Shown piece by piece: positions 35,652-43,880 of a DNA stretch of 64,000 nucleotides (position 1 is its first letter; every line of letters starts with the position of its first letter). The notes under the pieces are model-generated. The model ran no database searches. It was not told the DNA's origin and saw only the letters and a program-made list of their open reading frames with translations. The stretch covers positions 62,001 to 126,000 of the forward strand of contig CBDFMY010000003.1 in assembly GCA_965249835.1 (NCBI GenBank), read 5' to 3'. This DNA is from JAHRAW01 sp965249835 (lineage in GTDB: Bacteria > Pseudomonadota > Gammaproteobacteria > Arenicellales > Poriferihabitantaceae). The position numbers and the translations under genes were made by a program.

Positions 35652-36750
35652 CTACCACCCGGCTTTGAGGCTCGCCTCGATAAATGGATTGAGGGCACCG
35701 TCCAGCACCGCCTGAGGGTTGCCGGTCTCAATGCCGGTGCGCAGGTCCTTGATTCTGGATTGATCGAGCACGTAGGAACGAATCTGACTGCCCCAGCCGA
35801 TATCCGCTTTGCCGGCCTCCACATCCTGCTGTTGTTCGCGTCGCTTCTGCATCTCGGCTTCAAACAACTTCGACTTCAACATGGCCATCGCTTCGGCGCG
35901 GTTGCGGTGCTGAGAGCGATCGTTCTGGCACTGTACCACGATTCCCGAAGGAAGATGCGTAATCCGCACCGCCGAATCGGTGCGGTTGACATGCTGACCG
36001 CCGGCACCGCTGGCGCGATAAGTATCAACGCGCAACTCGGCCGGATTGACCTTGACCGCGAAACTGTCATCAATTTCCGGATAGGCATACACCGAAGCGA
36101 ACGAAGTGTGTCGACGATTGCCCGAGTCGAACGGACTCTTGCGAACCAGCCGATGAACTCCGCTTTCGGTTCGCATATACCCAAAGGCAAATTCGCCGGT
36201 CATTTTAATCGTGGCACTTTTGATTCCGGCGACATCGCCGAAGGAGCGCTCCACCAGATCGATTTGGTAGCCCTGATCTTCGCCCCAGCGGCTATACATG
36301 CGCAATAACATCTCGGCCCAGTCCTGAGCTTCGGTGCCGCCGGAGCCGGATTGAATGTCGACAAACGCGTTGCGGGAATCCGCTTCGCCGCTGAACATTC
36401 GCTGAAACTCCATTTTATCCAAAGTTGCGACAATTTTTCCGGCTTCGGTCGCAATCTCGGCCATCGCTTCGGCATCCTCTTCGGCACGGGCGAGTTCCAT
36501 CAATTCGATGCTGTCGCTGATTTGCCGATGCAGTTGATCCAACCCGTGAACGCTCTGCTGCAAACGCGCATGCTCCTGCCCGAGGGCTTGCGCCTCGGCC
36601 GGGTTGTCCCAGATTTTCGGGTCTTCGAGCCTTAGGTCGACCTCTTCCAGTCGCTCTTTTTTGTTCGCGTAGTCAAAGAAACCTCCGCAACGCAGCTACT
36701 CGCTGCAAAGAGGAATCCAAAGATTCGCGTAATTCGTTGGGGGATTGCAT
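35652..36750 (-). CDS. prfB: Peptide chain release factor 2, with programmed +1 frameshift
   Basis: RF2 releases peptides at UGA and UAA. The first 25 codons (ATG 36750, starting MQSPNELRES) end at CTT followed by an in-frame TGA at 36675-36673. Reading resumes after skipping the T at 36675, with GAC as the next codon, and continues 340 codons to 35652. The site CTT-TGA-C preceded by GGAGG has the layout of the autoregulatory frameshift of E. coli prfB. The product would be 365 residues. It carries the GGQ motif (SGAGGQHVNRTDSAVRI) and the SPF tripeptide (RKSPFDSGNRRHTSF). Followed by lysS. Confidence 0.95.
36672..36685 (-). promoter_or_regulatory. Programmed +1 frameshift site of prfB
   Basis: On the minus strand GGAGG lies three nucleotides before CTT-TGA-C. 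The Shine-Dalgarno-like element plus slippery CUU and slow UGA stop let RF2 levels control their own synthesis. Confidence 0.92.
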
Positions 36751-36967
36751 GATTCTAACCGGGGTTGGTAACACGGGTTCGCCAAAGTAAAAAATCAACC
36801 CGCGCAGGATAGCCAATTTGGGTCGGGAATAACACTGAATAATACCAGAATGTTTCTGCATTATTCAGAGCAAGGCATCGGATATTTGCCCACCGAAGGC
36901 GATGCACGGTGTCCGGTAATTGACACAAACCCGAACAACCAGTACAGTGCGAGCCTTGGTTGCCTAA

Positions 36968-37054
36968 GCCGAGGTGGCGGAATTGGTAGACGCGCTAGCT
37001 TCAGGTGCTAGTGGGGGTAACCCCGTGAAGGTTCAAGTCCTTTCCTCGGTACCA
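36968..37054 (+). tRNA. tRNA-Leu (CAG)
   Basis: A class II tRNA of 87 nt with encoded CCA. Acceptor GCCGAGG pairs with CCTCGGT. The anticodon stem CTAGC/GCTAG encloses TTCAGGT, giving anticodon CAG. A variable arm (GTGGGGGTAACCCCGT) and the TTCAAGTCC T-loop follow. Decodes CUG. The 36751-36967 spacer upstream shows no gene. Confidence 0.96.
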
Positions 37055-37150
37055 CCGCGCATCGTCTCCGGAAAAACTCCTTCCTCCCAGTAAATATTCG
37101 TGTCGCGTTCGTTAATGCCCGCATCAAAGGATGCGCGAATGACCAACCAA

Positions 37151-37663
37151 TCAAACGCGAACGAACCTCGCTCCTTCATGATCAAGCAACCGGGATTTTC
37201 GCTCCAAGCCACCCGCATACCCGCCCAGCGACCCATCGGCGGCGATGACCCGATGGCAGGGAATGACGATGGCGATGGGGTTGCGCGCATTGGCACCACC
37301 AACGGCGCGGATGGCTTTCGGCTTACCGATGATGCTCGCCAGTTTCTGATAGGAGGACGTTGTGCCGCGAGGGATTCTGCGCAAGCCGCGCCACACCTCG
37401 CGCTGGAAGTCGGTGCCGTCGGTAGACAATTCCAAACCGTCAAACGCATCCCACTTGCCGGCGAAATAATCATCAAGCCGGGCGCGCAGATTGAGCAGAC
37501 CAACTTCGGGAGTGATGGAAAATTCGCCGTATCGCGTGGTCAATAACTTCGCAAGCCGTTCGTCGTTGTCGGCAAAATCGAGATAACAAAGTCGCCCGCC
37601 ATCGGCGAGCATCAGGATTTCGCCGATGGGGCTTTTATAGCGGTCTGATTTGAGAGGTTTCAT
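37151..37663 (-). CDS. ogt: Methylated-DNA--protein-cysteine methyltransferase
   Basis: Suicide repair enzyme (170 residues) that removes methyl groups from O6-methylguanine. The active-site motif AIVIPCHRVIAADG is intact, followed by GGYAGGLERK. The helix-turn-helix region contains VWRGLRRIPRGTTSSY. The ATG at 37663 overlaps the stop of the Ada-like regulator by 4 nt. Together the two genes correspond to the two halves of E. coli Ada, split into separate proteins. Confidence 0.92.
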   Translation of the reverse strand: MKPLKSDRYKSPIGEILMLADGGRLCYLDFADNDERLAKLLTTRYGEFSITPEVGLLNLRARLDDYFAGKWDAFDGLELSTDGTDFQREVWRGLRRIPRGTTSSYQKLASIIGKPKAIRAVGGANARNPIAIVIPCHRVIAADGSLGGYAGGLERKSRLLDHEGARFVRV

Positions 37664-38256
37664 GGGCGGCTGCGTAAGGGTTGTGGGTTGCTCGGCCGCC
37701 GCGCCTTTCGCAATGCCGTCGGTGGGCGGCCATACAACTTGCGGAAGGTGTTGTTGAACTGGCGGATGCTGCGAAATCCGGTGGCGTGGGCGATGTCTGT
37801 CATTGAGCGGTCGCTGTCGGTAATCAGTTTTTTGGCGAGCAAGGCGCGCCGGGTTTTGTCCACCGTCTTGGGGCTGGCGCCGACGTGTTGTGCAAACAAG
37901 CGCCTCAGGTAGCGGTCGCCCACCCCCAGCCGTTGCGCCAATTGCTCGACGCCGTGTTGCTCCAGTGCGCCCTGGTCGATGAGCTTCAAGGCGCGGGAGA
38001 CGGTGGTTTTGATGCCGTTCCATGCCGAACTGTGGGGCACCGATTCCGGGCGGCAGCGCAGGCACGGCCTGAATCCGGCACCGATGGCGGCCGCCGCCGA
38101 AGGGAAAAATCGGCAATGTTCCGGTTTCGGCGGCACTGCGGGACACACCGGCCGGCAGAAAATGCCGGTGCTGGTTACGCCAGTGAAAAAGCGGCCGTCA
38201 TAGCGGGAATCGCGGTTTTTGACTGCCTGATAACAGGTTTGGAAATCGAGTGTCAT
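37660..38256 (-). CDS. Ada N-terminal/AraC-type methylation-response regulator
   Basis: A 198-residue protein. The N-terminal Ada zinc domain has FFTGVTSTGIFCRPVCPA and FRPCLRCRPE, giving the four cysteines that bind zinc and accept methyl groups from phosphotriesters. A C-terminal AraC helix-turn-helix follows (DIAHATGFRSIRQFNNTFRK). It would activate the coupled ogt gene after alkylation damage. The same arrangement heads some AlkA fusions, but no glycosylase domain follows. The start at 38256 gives the conserved N-terminus TLDFQTCYQAV. Confidence 0.88.
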   Translation of the reverse strand: MTLDFQTCYQAVKNRDSRYDGRFFTGVTSTGIFCRPVCPAVPPKPEHCRFFPSAAAAIGAGFRPCLRCRPESVPHSSAWNGIKTTVSRALKLIDQGALEQHGVEQLAQRLGVGDRYLRRLFAQHVGASPKTVDKTRRALLAKKLITDSDRSMTDIAHATGFRSIRQFNNTFRKLYGRPPTALRKARRPSNPQPLRSRP

Positions 38257-38397
38257 GCCGACAAGTATAGCCAAAATTTCGCGGCCGGCTGGCACAAAAC
38301 GGACTTGGTCTTTTTGTTATCACCGCAAACAACCCCGGGGGCTTATACTTTTTCCCATTGTTTCATCAGACACTTCCGACAAGCAATCCGAACCCAC

Positions 38398-39657
38398 TTA
38401 GATGCCCGGCACCGGGTATTTTTTACAGAACACTTTGACTTCCTCGTGCAAGTCGGCAATGGCGGCTTCGTCATCGCGCTTTACCACCGCGTCCAGCATG
38501 AACTTGACCAACTGTTCCATCTCCGCTTCTTTCATGCCGCGGGTGGTGACCGCCGGTGTGCCAAGACGCACGCCGGACGGATCCAGCGGCTTACGCGGGT
38601 CGTCGGCAATCACGTTTTTGTTGAGGGTGATGCCGATGCGGTCGAACAACTTTTCGGCTTCGCCGCCGCTTAAGTTCCAGGATTGTATGCAGTCGATCAG
38701 CAGCAGGTGATTGTCGGTGCCGTTGGTGATGAGCCGCGCGCCGCTCTCCATGAACTTGTCCGCCATGTGTTTGGCGTTGACAATAATCTGCTGCGCGTAT
38801 TGTTTGAATTCGGGCTTTAGTGCCTCCTTGAATGCGACCGCTTTTGCCGCCACCATCTGCATGATTGGCCCGCCTTGAAATCCCGGGAAAACCGACTTGT
38901 CGATCTTCTTGCCCAACTCGGCTTCACGGCTCAGGATCAACCCGCCACGCGGACCGCGCAGGGATTTATGGGTGGTACTCAAAATCACATCAAAGCCGTC
39001 ATCAAACGGATTGCGCACGGCATGGCCGACGATTAGTCCGGCGATGTGCGCCATATCGGCAACCGCATAAGCACCGACTTCCTCGGCGATGGCTTTCATT
39101 TTTGCGTAATCCAGTTCGCGCGGATACGCCGAGAAACCGGCCAGTATGATTGTTGGTTTTTCGCGCCGCGCCACTTCGCGCATTTCGTCATAGTCGATTT
39201 CGCCGGTCTCCGTGTCCTTCATTTTGTAGCGCACGAAATTGAATATTTTGGTGATGTAGGTGACCGGATGGCCGTGCGTGAGGTGGCCGCCGTGACTCAA
39301 ATCCATTCCCAGCACGGTGTCGCCGGGTTCAAGCAGGGCGAAGTAAGTGGCGACATTGGCCGGCGCGCCCGCATGCGGCTGGACATTGGCGTGTCCGGCG
39401 TTGAAAAGTTGTTTGGCGCGGTCGATGGCGATGGACTCCACGCGGTCGGCAAATGTCTGGCCGCCGTAATAACGCCGACCGGGATAGCCTTCGGAATACT
39501 TGTTGTTGAACACCGAGCCCATGGTTTCCATAACCGCCGCCGAGATGTAATTTTCGGACGGGATGAGTTCCACGCCTTCGACCTGGCGTTGCATCTCCCC
39601 GCTTACGGCGGCGTAAATATCGGGGTCCAGTTGTTTCAATGAATCGTAAGTGGGCAT
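38398..39657 (-). CDS. glyA: Serine hydroxymethyltransferase
   Basis: PLP enzyme converting serine and tetrahydrofolate to glycine and methylene-tetrahydrofolate. The 419-residue protein has ELIPSENYISAAV, the substrate loop SEGYPGRRYYGG, DMAHIAGLI and the PLP lysine in ILSTTHKSLRGPRGG. Length matches E. coli GlyA (417). The ATG at 39657 is chosen by homology and has AGGAG about 13 nt upstream. It lies 107 bp downstream of tgt in the same direction. Confidence 0.96.
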   Translation of the reverse strand: MPTYDSLKQLDPDIYAAVSGEMQRQVEGVELIPSENYISAAVMETMGSVFNNKYSEGYPGRRYYGGQTFADRVESIAIDRAKQLFNAGHANVQPHAGAPANVATYFALLEPGDTVLGMDLSHGGHLTHGHPVTYITKIFNFVRYKMKDTETGEIDYDEMREVARREKPTIILAGFSAYPRELDYAKMKAIAEEVGAYAVADMAHIAGLIVGHAVRNPFDDGFDVILSTTHKSLRGPRGGLILSREAELGKKIDKSVFPGFQGGPIMQMVAAKAVAFKEALKPEFKQYAQQIIVNAKHMADKFMESGARLITNGTDNHLLLIDCIQSWNLSGGEAEKLFDRIGITLNKNVIADDPRKPLDPSGVRLGTPAVTTRGMKEAEMEQLVKFMLDAVVKRDDEAAIADLHEEVKVFCKKYPVPGI

Positions 39658-39764
39658 GGCGGTGGTCGGCTCCTGTGGGTGGTGTGCGATGCGGTGAATT
39701 ATACTATGGGAAAGGATGGATGAAACGATGTCAAACCTACTTGCAAAGGATGCTCGCCGAGCAC

Positions 39765-40865
39765 TCAGCCGCCGAAAGATTTGGCAAACGATTCGAAGCG
39801 GTCTTCGGTCAAAGCGCGGCGTGTGCGCTTCATCAAGTTTTGATAATAATGAATGTTGTGCAACGAGCAAAGGCGCGCGCCGAGAATTTCATTGTCGTGA
39901 TGCAGATGGCGAAGATAGGACCGCGAATAATTCCGGCAGGTGTAACACGCGCAAGTCGCATCCACCGGATTGGTGTCCAGTTGATGCGCGGCGTTGCGAA
40001 TCTTAACCACGCCGTGGTTGGTGTATAGCCAGCCGTTGCGCGCGTTGCGGGTCGGCAACACGCAGTCGAACATATCAATTCCGGAGGCTACGCCGTCCAC
40101 CAAATCCTGTGGCGTGCCGACCCCCATTAAATAACGCGGCTTGTCCGCCGGCAGATGGTTCGCCACTTCATCCAGCAAGCGCAACATCTCCTCCTTCGGC
40201 TCACCCACCGACAAACCGCCCAGCGCATACCCGTCAAATCCTCCGCCAAAACGAATGTCCATCAAACCGCGCAGCGACTCCAACCGCAACTCCGAATACA
40301 TACCGCCTTGAACGATGCCGAACAGCGCACCGCTACCGGCATAACTGCGCCGACAGCGTTCGGCCCAGCGGCCGGACAATTCCATGGAAGCGCGCGCCTG
40401 CTTGAGTGAAGCCGGATAAGCGGTACATTCGTCCAGTGCCATGACCACATCGGAGCCCAGCGCGGTTTGCACCGCCATGGATTCTTCCGGGCCGAGGAAC
40501 ACCTCGCGACCATCAAAAGGCGAGCGAAAAGTCACGCCGCGTTCTTCGAGTTTGCGCAACTTGGCGAGACTCCACACCTGAAAACCGCCGGAATCGGTCA
40601 GGATGGGATGCGGCCAGTGGATGAAGTCGTGCAACGTGCCGTGCGCCTTGATGACCTCCATCCCCGGCCGCAACATCAAATGAAAAGTATTCCCCAGAAT
40701 AATCTGCGCGCCGGTTCCCGCCACATCCTCCGGCGTCAGTGACTTGACCGCGCCGGCCGTCCCCACCGGCATAAACGCCGGCGTATCCACCACCCCGCGC
40801 GCAAATTCCATCTGCCCGCATCGTGCTTTGCCGCGAGTGTGATGGATGGTGAATTTCATTGGCAT
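39765..40865 (-). CDS. tgt: tRNA-guanine transglycosylase (queuine biosynthesis)
   Basis: Exchanges G34 of GUN-anticodon tRNAs for preQ1. The 366-residue TIM barrel has the catalytic region ILTDSGGFQVWSL, the nucleophile loop FDCVLPTRNARNG and the zinc site CACYTCRNYSRSYLRHLHH. Normally it directly follows queA; here about 6 kb of accessory DNA separates the two. The first 35 nt around the start codon are duplicated at 42706-42740, so insertion occurred at its 5' end, and the gene's original upstream region has been replaced. ATG 40859 is an alternative start. Confidence 0.95.
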   Translation of the reverse strand: MPMKFTIHHTRGKARCGQMEFARGVVDTPAFMPVGTAGAVKSLTPEDVAGTGAQIILGNTFHLMLRPGMEVIKAHGTLHDFIHWPHPILTDSGGFQVWSLAKLRKLEERGVTFRSPFDGREVFLGPEESMAVQTALGSDVVMALDECTAYPASLKQARASMELSGRWAERCRRSYAGSGALFGIVQGGMYSELRLESLRGLMDIRFGGGFDGYALGGLSVGEPKEEMLRLLDEVANHLPADKPRYLMGVGTPQDLVDGVASGIDMFDCVLPTRNARNGWLYTNHGVVKIRNAAHQLDTNPVDATCACYTCRNYSRSYLRHLHHDNEILGARLCSLHNIHYYQNLMKRTRRALTEDRFESFAKSFGG

Positions 40866-40868
40866 TGT
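40834..40868. repeat. 35-bp direct repeat, left copy (tgt 5' end)
   Basis: Starts CGAGTGTGATGGATGG and ends TTGGCATTGT; identical over 35 bp to 42706-42740. Covers the tgt start codon and following codons. Confidence 0.95.
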
Positions 40869-40916
40869 CTTGTCCTAAAATTATGAGAAATTTCGATAAA
40901 ATGCGGTAGAATTCGC

Positions 40917-40939
40917 GACACGGTAGCGCTTAGCGTGTC
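40917..40939. promoter_or_regulatory. Inverted repeat upstream of the tgt-linked cassette genes
   Basis: GACACG and CGTGTC flank an AGCGCT-containing spacer. It lies between the divergent tgt and cassette start codons. It could be an operator or a hairpin in the cassette leader; nothing decides between them. Confidence 0.35.
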
Positions 40940-41030
40940 TGGGTGGCGGGTATGGCAACTTGGACATCCTGCCAAAAAAACCAATGAACTGGCACAATTT
41001 AACAACTATGGGCAATTTTCCTGCTCGGTC

Positions 41031-41677
41031 ATGAATCCAACGCTTACTCTGCACGAAGTGAGCATGGTGCTTGTTGGTGAAAACCACAATCCGTCCATTC
41101 TCAACCCTGATTTTCTCTGGCGCAACCGTATTGTGCCGGAGGATTTGAATCTTGGCTACGACATACCCCCGATAAGTTCACCGATAAGCTCGCAATGCAT
41201 TTTCGAAAACGGTCTGCGCATTGTGAGCGAATCAAACAAAATAAATTTTTCTCAAAACAACCTCGAGGAAATCCATTCTTGCTACGAAGCCGGGAAAAAA
41301 TACTTGGGAGTTGTGCCATTGGTTCGTTATACTGCTATCGGAATCAATTTTGCTGGTTCTTTTCCCGTGTCTAATGGCAATCATGCTCTGCGGAATATGC
41401 TCCGGTCTGGGGAATGGGATAAGTTTGAAGACACGGTGTCTTTACCAGAAATTTCATTGACCTATCCGCTCGTCGGAAAAATTGTTAATCTGACCATCAA
41501 AAGTGATGCCACTGAAAACAAAGGAGGTGTTTTTGTTCGTGGAAATTTTCATCGCGATATTCAAGCAGAACAAAGTGAGTCCTATCAAGTTGCCATTGCC
41601 ATTGCGGGTGATTGGGAAAGTGACTTGAAATGCTATAAAGAATTAATCCAAACCATTGCCAGAGGTACGAAAAACCA
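41031..41677 (+). CDS. Sporadic conserved hypothetical, cassette gene 1
   Basis: About 216 residues from ATG 41031 (MNPTLTLHEVSMVLVGENHN). The region ENHNPSILNPDFL and late NFHRD are, from memory, typical of a sporadically distributed family of unknown function; I cannot name a domain. No membrane segment or signal peptide. The frame is open from 40935, but upstream residues look non-conserved. Its 3' end overlaps the ATG of cassette gene 2, so the two are coupled (the stop codon extends to 41681). Confidence 0.65.
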
Positions 41678-42271
41678 ATGACAGCCACTGCATATCCTGA
41701 AGCCAAGAGTTCACTTGATTGTAATACTACGCATCCATTCCGGCCTGATAACTCAATGGCTATTCCTGTAACGCCGCAAACAGATGAAAGTCTTACGTGG
41801 CATATGGATTTCATGCCCGCCACAAATACAGATATAACACCCCTTGCCAGTGTCAACGATAAAAACAAAACATACTGTAATTTCTTTGACATCCAGAAAT
41901 GGAAACAACTTCAAGCAAGCGAAAAATCGCTTGCCGATGCGTTGAGTGAACTCGAAGAATTAAACGATTACGCTACCGAAGAAGAACTTTCACCACCGTC
42001 ACCAACAGCCAAAAAGATAGCGGAGGATATTCTTCATCACCTGACCTCAAAATTGCCGCGCTACTATGCAATCTCCCCATGGGAAGATGGCGATATAGTT
42101 GTTTTTTCCGAGCGCGCGGGTTTGCGGGTTAGCGTTTTTTGCCGCGCCAATGGTGGCGTATCTTTGTATGTTAATTCCCCCCATAATCACGACTATGAAA
42201 TTCACCACACTCTGGCACAGGATCTGCCCATTGATTCCATTATTGATGCGATGAAAAAAATTCCAACGTGA
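41678..42271 (+). CDS. Sporadic conserved hypothetical, cassette gene 2
   Basis: A 197-residue acidic protein. The N-terminal half is low-complexity; a conserved-looking C-terminal domain begins near YYAISPWEDGDIVVFSE and includes VSVFCRANGGVSLYV. I recall similar proteins as middle members of small three-gene clusters, without known function. It overlaps both neighbours by 4 nt, indicating strict translational coupling. Confidence 0.65.
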   Translation: MTATAYPEAKSSLDCNTTHPFRPDNSMAIPVTPQTDESLTWHMDFMPATNTDITPLASVNDKNKTYCNFFDIQKWKQLQASEKSLADALSELEELNDYATEEELSPPSPTAKKIAEDILHHLTSKLPRYYAISPWEDGDIVVFSERAGLRVSVFCRANGGVSLYVNSPHNHDYEIHHTLAQDLPIDSIIDAMKKIPT

Positions 42272-42690
42272 CCCCTCCTTACATACCGGGAGACATCATC
42301 AAGGATGGTGCTGTGGGGCGCGCGATTTTTGGGAGTAACCACTGGAAACAAATGCAAAAGGGGCATAAAGCTCCCAGTATTTTTCGAATTAAGGACGATT
42401 CAATTGAAATTTCGGTGTTTCTGTTGGGCTTTACCTCAAACGAAATGCTGACAAACATCGGCGATGCTATGGCGAAAAACCGAGGCGCAGGTCGCTCATT
42501 CTATGGTTGGGCGGAAGTGTCGGTTGTAAACGCCAGCGAAAACGGCCGCGAAGTTCACTACACACCGCAGCCGGGAAATAAGTGGCATGCGGACATTGTT
42601 CTTCCTGTCATTATCAACGCCGACAAAAGAAAAAGGGAACAACATTTCGGTCAACTGGCGCGCGCGGCGATTCCGCGTTCCCGGGAATAA
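42268..42690 (+). CDS. Sporadic conserved hypothetical, cassette gene 3
   Basis: A 140-residue protein starting with GTG inside the end of gene 2. It contains FYGWAEVSV and GNKWHADIVLPV, a pattern I associate with an uncharacterised proteobacterial family whose members also sit behind the gene 2 type. No catalytic motif recognised. It ends just before the right copy of the 35-bp repeat. Confidence 0.65.
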   Translation: MTPPYIPGDIIKDGAVGRAIFGSNHWKQMQKGHKAPSIFRIKDDSIEISVFLLGFTSNEMLTNIGDAMAKNRGAGRSFYGWAEVSVVNASENGREVHYTPQPGNKWHADIVLPVIINADKRKREQHFGQLARAAIPRSRE

Positions 42691-42705
42691 GTTGCGCTGT
42701 CCCAT

Positions 42706-42740
42706 CGAGTGTGATGGATGGTGAATTTCATTGGCATTGT
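42706..42740. repeat. 35-bp direct repeat, right copy
   Basis: Identical to 40834-40868 but outside tgt; it still carries the tgt start codon and first codons on the minus strand, without the rest of the gene. Confidence 0.95.
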
Positions 42741-42891
42741 AGAATTTGAGGTAATCGCTTATTAAATCGAGCGAAATTCATGCCGCCACGGCATTTATTC
42801 GGTTGCCATATCAGTAAAGTAAGTCACGCCATTGTGTGCCGCTTACGTGCCACATACCCCATATTCACCTGCATCGCACGAGGTTAATACC

Positions 42892-43134
42892 ATGACCGCA
42901 GATTTAGCCGAATATCTGATTGAGATAGAGAGTGCTAAAGAACTATATGAACAATATATGGAAGTTAGTCAAATATACAAATTGCCGGTTTTCCAACCCC
43001 AACCGGAACCGCAGTATGCGCCCCCAAGTAGCGAGAATCCGCTTACTACTAATGTTGTTACTTTGTTGATTTTCAGAAAACAAGGCGTATATTTCAATGG
43101 ACGGCGGGGCGGAATGTGGTATCATTCGCCTTGA
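42892..43134 (+). CDS. Possible small protein (80 aa)
   Basis: Begins MTADLAEYLIEIESAKELYE and ends KQGVYFNGRRGGMWYHSP. An ACGAGG element lies upstream at usable distance. Composition is protein-like, with an acidic helical N-terminus and a proline-rich middle, but I recognise no family. It is alone on the plus strand between the cassette and a convergent membrane-protein gene. Confidence 0.35.
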   Translation: MTADLAEYLIEIESAKELYEQYMEVSQIYKLPVFQPQPEPQYAPPSSENPLTTNVVTLLIFRKQGVYFNGRRGGMWYHSP

Positions 43135-43223
43135 TGTTATCCACAGCATGCGCTATTTTCTGACGCACAAACCAATTTATTGAGGTAAATCATGATTACT
43201 TTTGGCCCCAAATCTCCCATGTA

Positions 43224-43820
43224 TTAAAGTTCCGGCCTTTCATTTGGTCGCCTGGCTTTGTGAATGACCGTCGAGCAAACCCGGCGAATTCGGGAGTTTT
43301 TCTTGTTACCTAAAATCGGCATCAATTTGTTTGCATAATTCAGCGTTTTTTCTTGCGCGTTTGCAAACCCTTGCCAGATTGCCAATTTCCTGTCTGTCGG
43401 CCAATCCATCAGCAGATATTTCTCAAAACTTGAGAGGTATGCACGGAAATGCATATATTGATGAAAATATCTCGACAATAATTCTTCCTCGCTTTCGCCT
43501 CCGCCTGTTTTCTTGCTACTCAGCCATTCCATTGCTTCCATAATATGGTCGTAGGAAAGATCATCCGCTGACGAGAACACAGGATATGGCATGTAACCTT
43601 TGCCTTCCTCTATTTTCTTTCTGATTGCTTCGTGTTCTTCTTTTCCGTCAGGACGTCCAAGCCATTCTCCAGTTTCTTTGGCATGATAGTAGACAGCATT
43701 AATCAGTTTTTTACGCCTCTTGCGATGACTTGTCGAAAAAGCATAAATACTGAATAACGCAGCGATGGTTGCCATTCCCAAAGATGCGATTGAAAAAGAG
43801 AAATCTGTTGCTATGAGCAT
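43224..43820 (-). CDS. Membrane-anchored hypothetical protein (198 aa)
   Basis: One N-terminal transmembrane helix (about residues 8-28, FSFSIASLGMATIAALFSIY) is followed by a basic stretch (TSHRKRRKK), then a soluble, mostly helical domain predicted to be cytoplasmic. No motif identifies a function. It lies 60 bp downstream of the restriction-modification gene in the same direction, so the two may form an operon, and the protein may be an accessory of that system (inference). Confidence 0.65.
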   Translation of the reverse strand: MLIATDFSFSIASLGMATIAALFSIYAFSTSHRKRRKKLINAVYYHAKETGEWLGRPDGKEEHEAIRKKIEEGKGYMPYPVFSSADDLSYDHIMEAMEWLSSKKTGGGESEEELLSRYFHQYMHFRAYLSSFEKYLLMDWPTDRKLAIWQGFANAQEKTLNYANKLMPILGNKKNSRIRRVCSTVIHKARRPNERPEL

Positions 43821-43880
43821 CCTGCTACCTCCAAAATAATAAAGTAACCGAATGCTAACACAGCCGGATGGTTTTTTATT

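Larger units (their letters stand above)
40834..42740. mobile_element. Three-gene cassette integrated at the 5' end of tgt
   Basis: A 1.87-kb unit (repeat to repeat) containing three translationally coupled plus-strand genes of unknown function. It is bounded by perfect 35-bp direct repeats taken from the start of tgt. No integrase or transposase is encoded. It occupies the queA-tgt interval, next to a second accessory segment that carries a restriction-modification gene. Confidence 0.65.

Noticed and set aside
36673..36750. prfB as a pseudogene because of the in-frame TGA
   Set aside because: The stop sits exactly in the known autoregulatory frameshift context, and the rest of RF2 is intact.
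43137..43145. DnaA box TTATCCACA suggesting an origin
   Set aside because: It is a single perfect box without a cluster, AT-rich unwinding region or replication gene; chance occurrence is likely.
43192..43227. Eleven-codon frame with a TGAGG ribosome-binding site
   Set aside because: Too short to support; it overlaps the end of a convergent gene and could be a truncated start. Not enough evidence to list.
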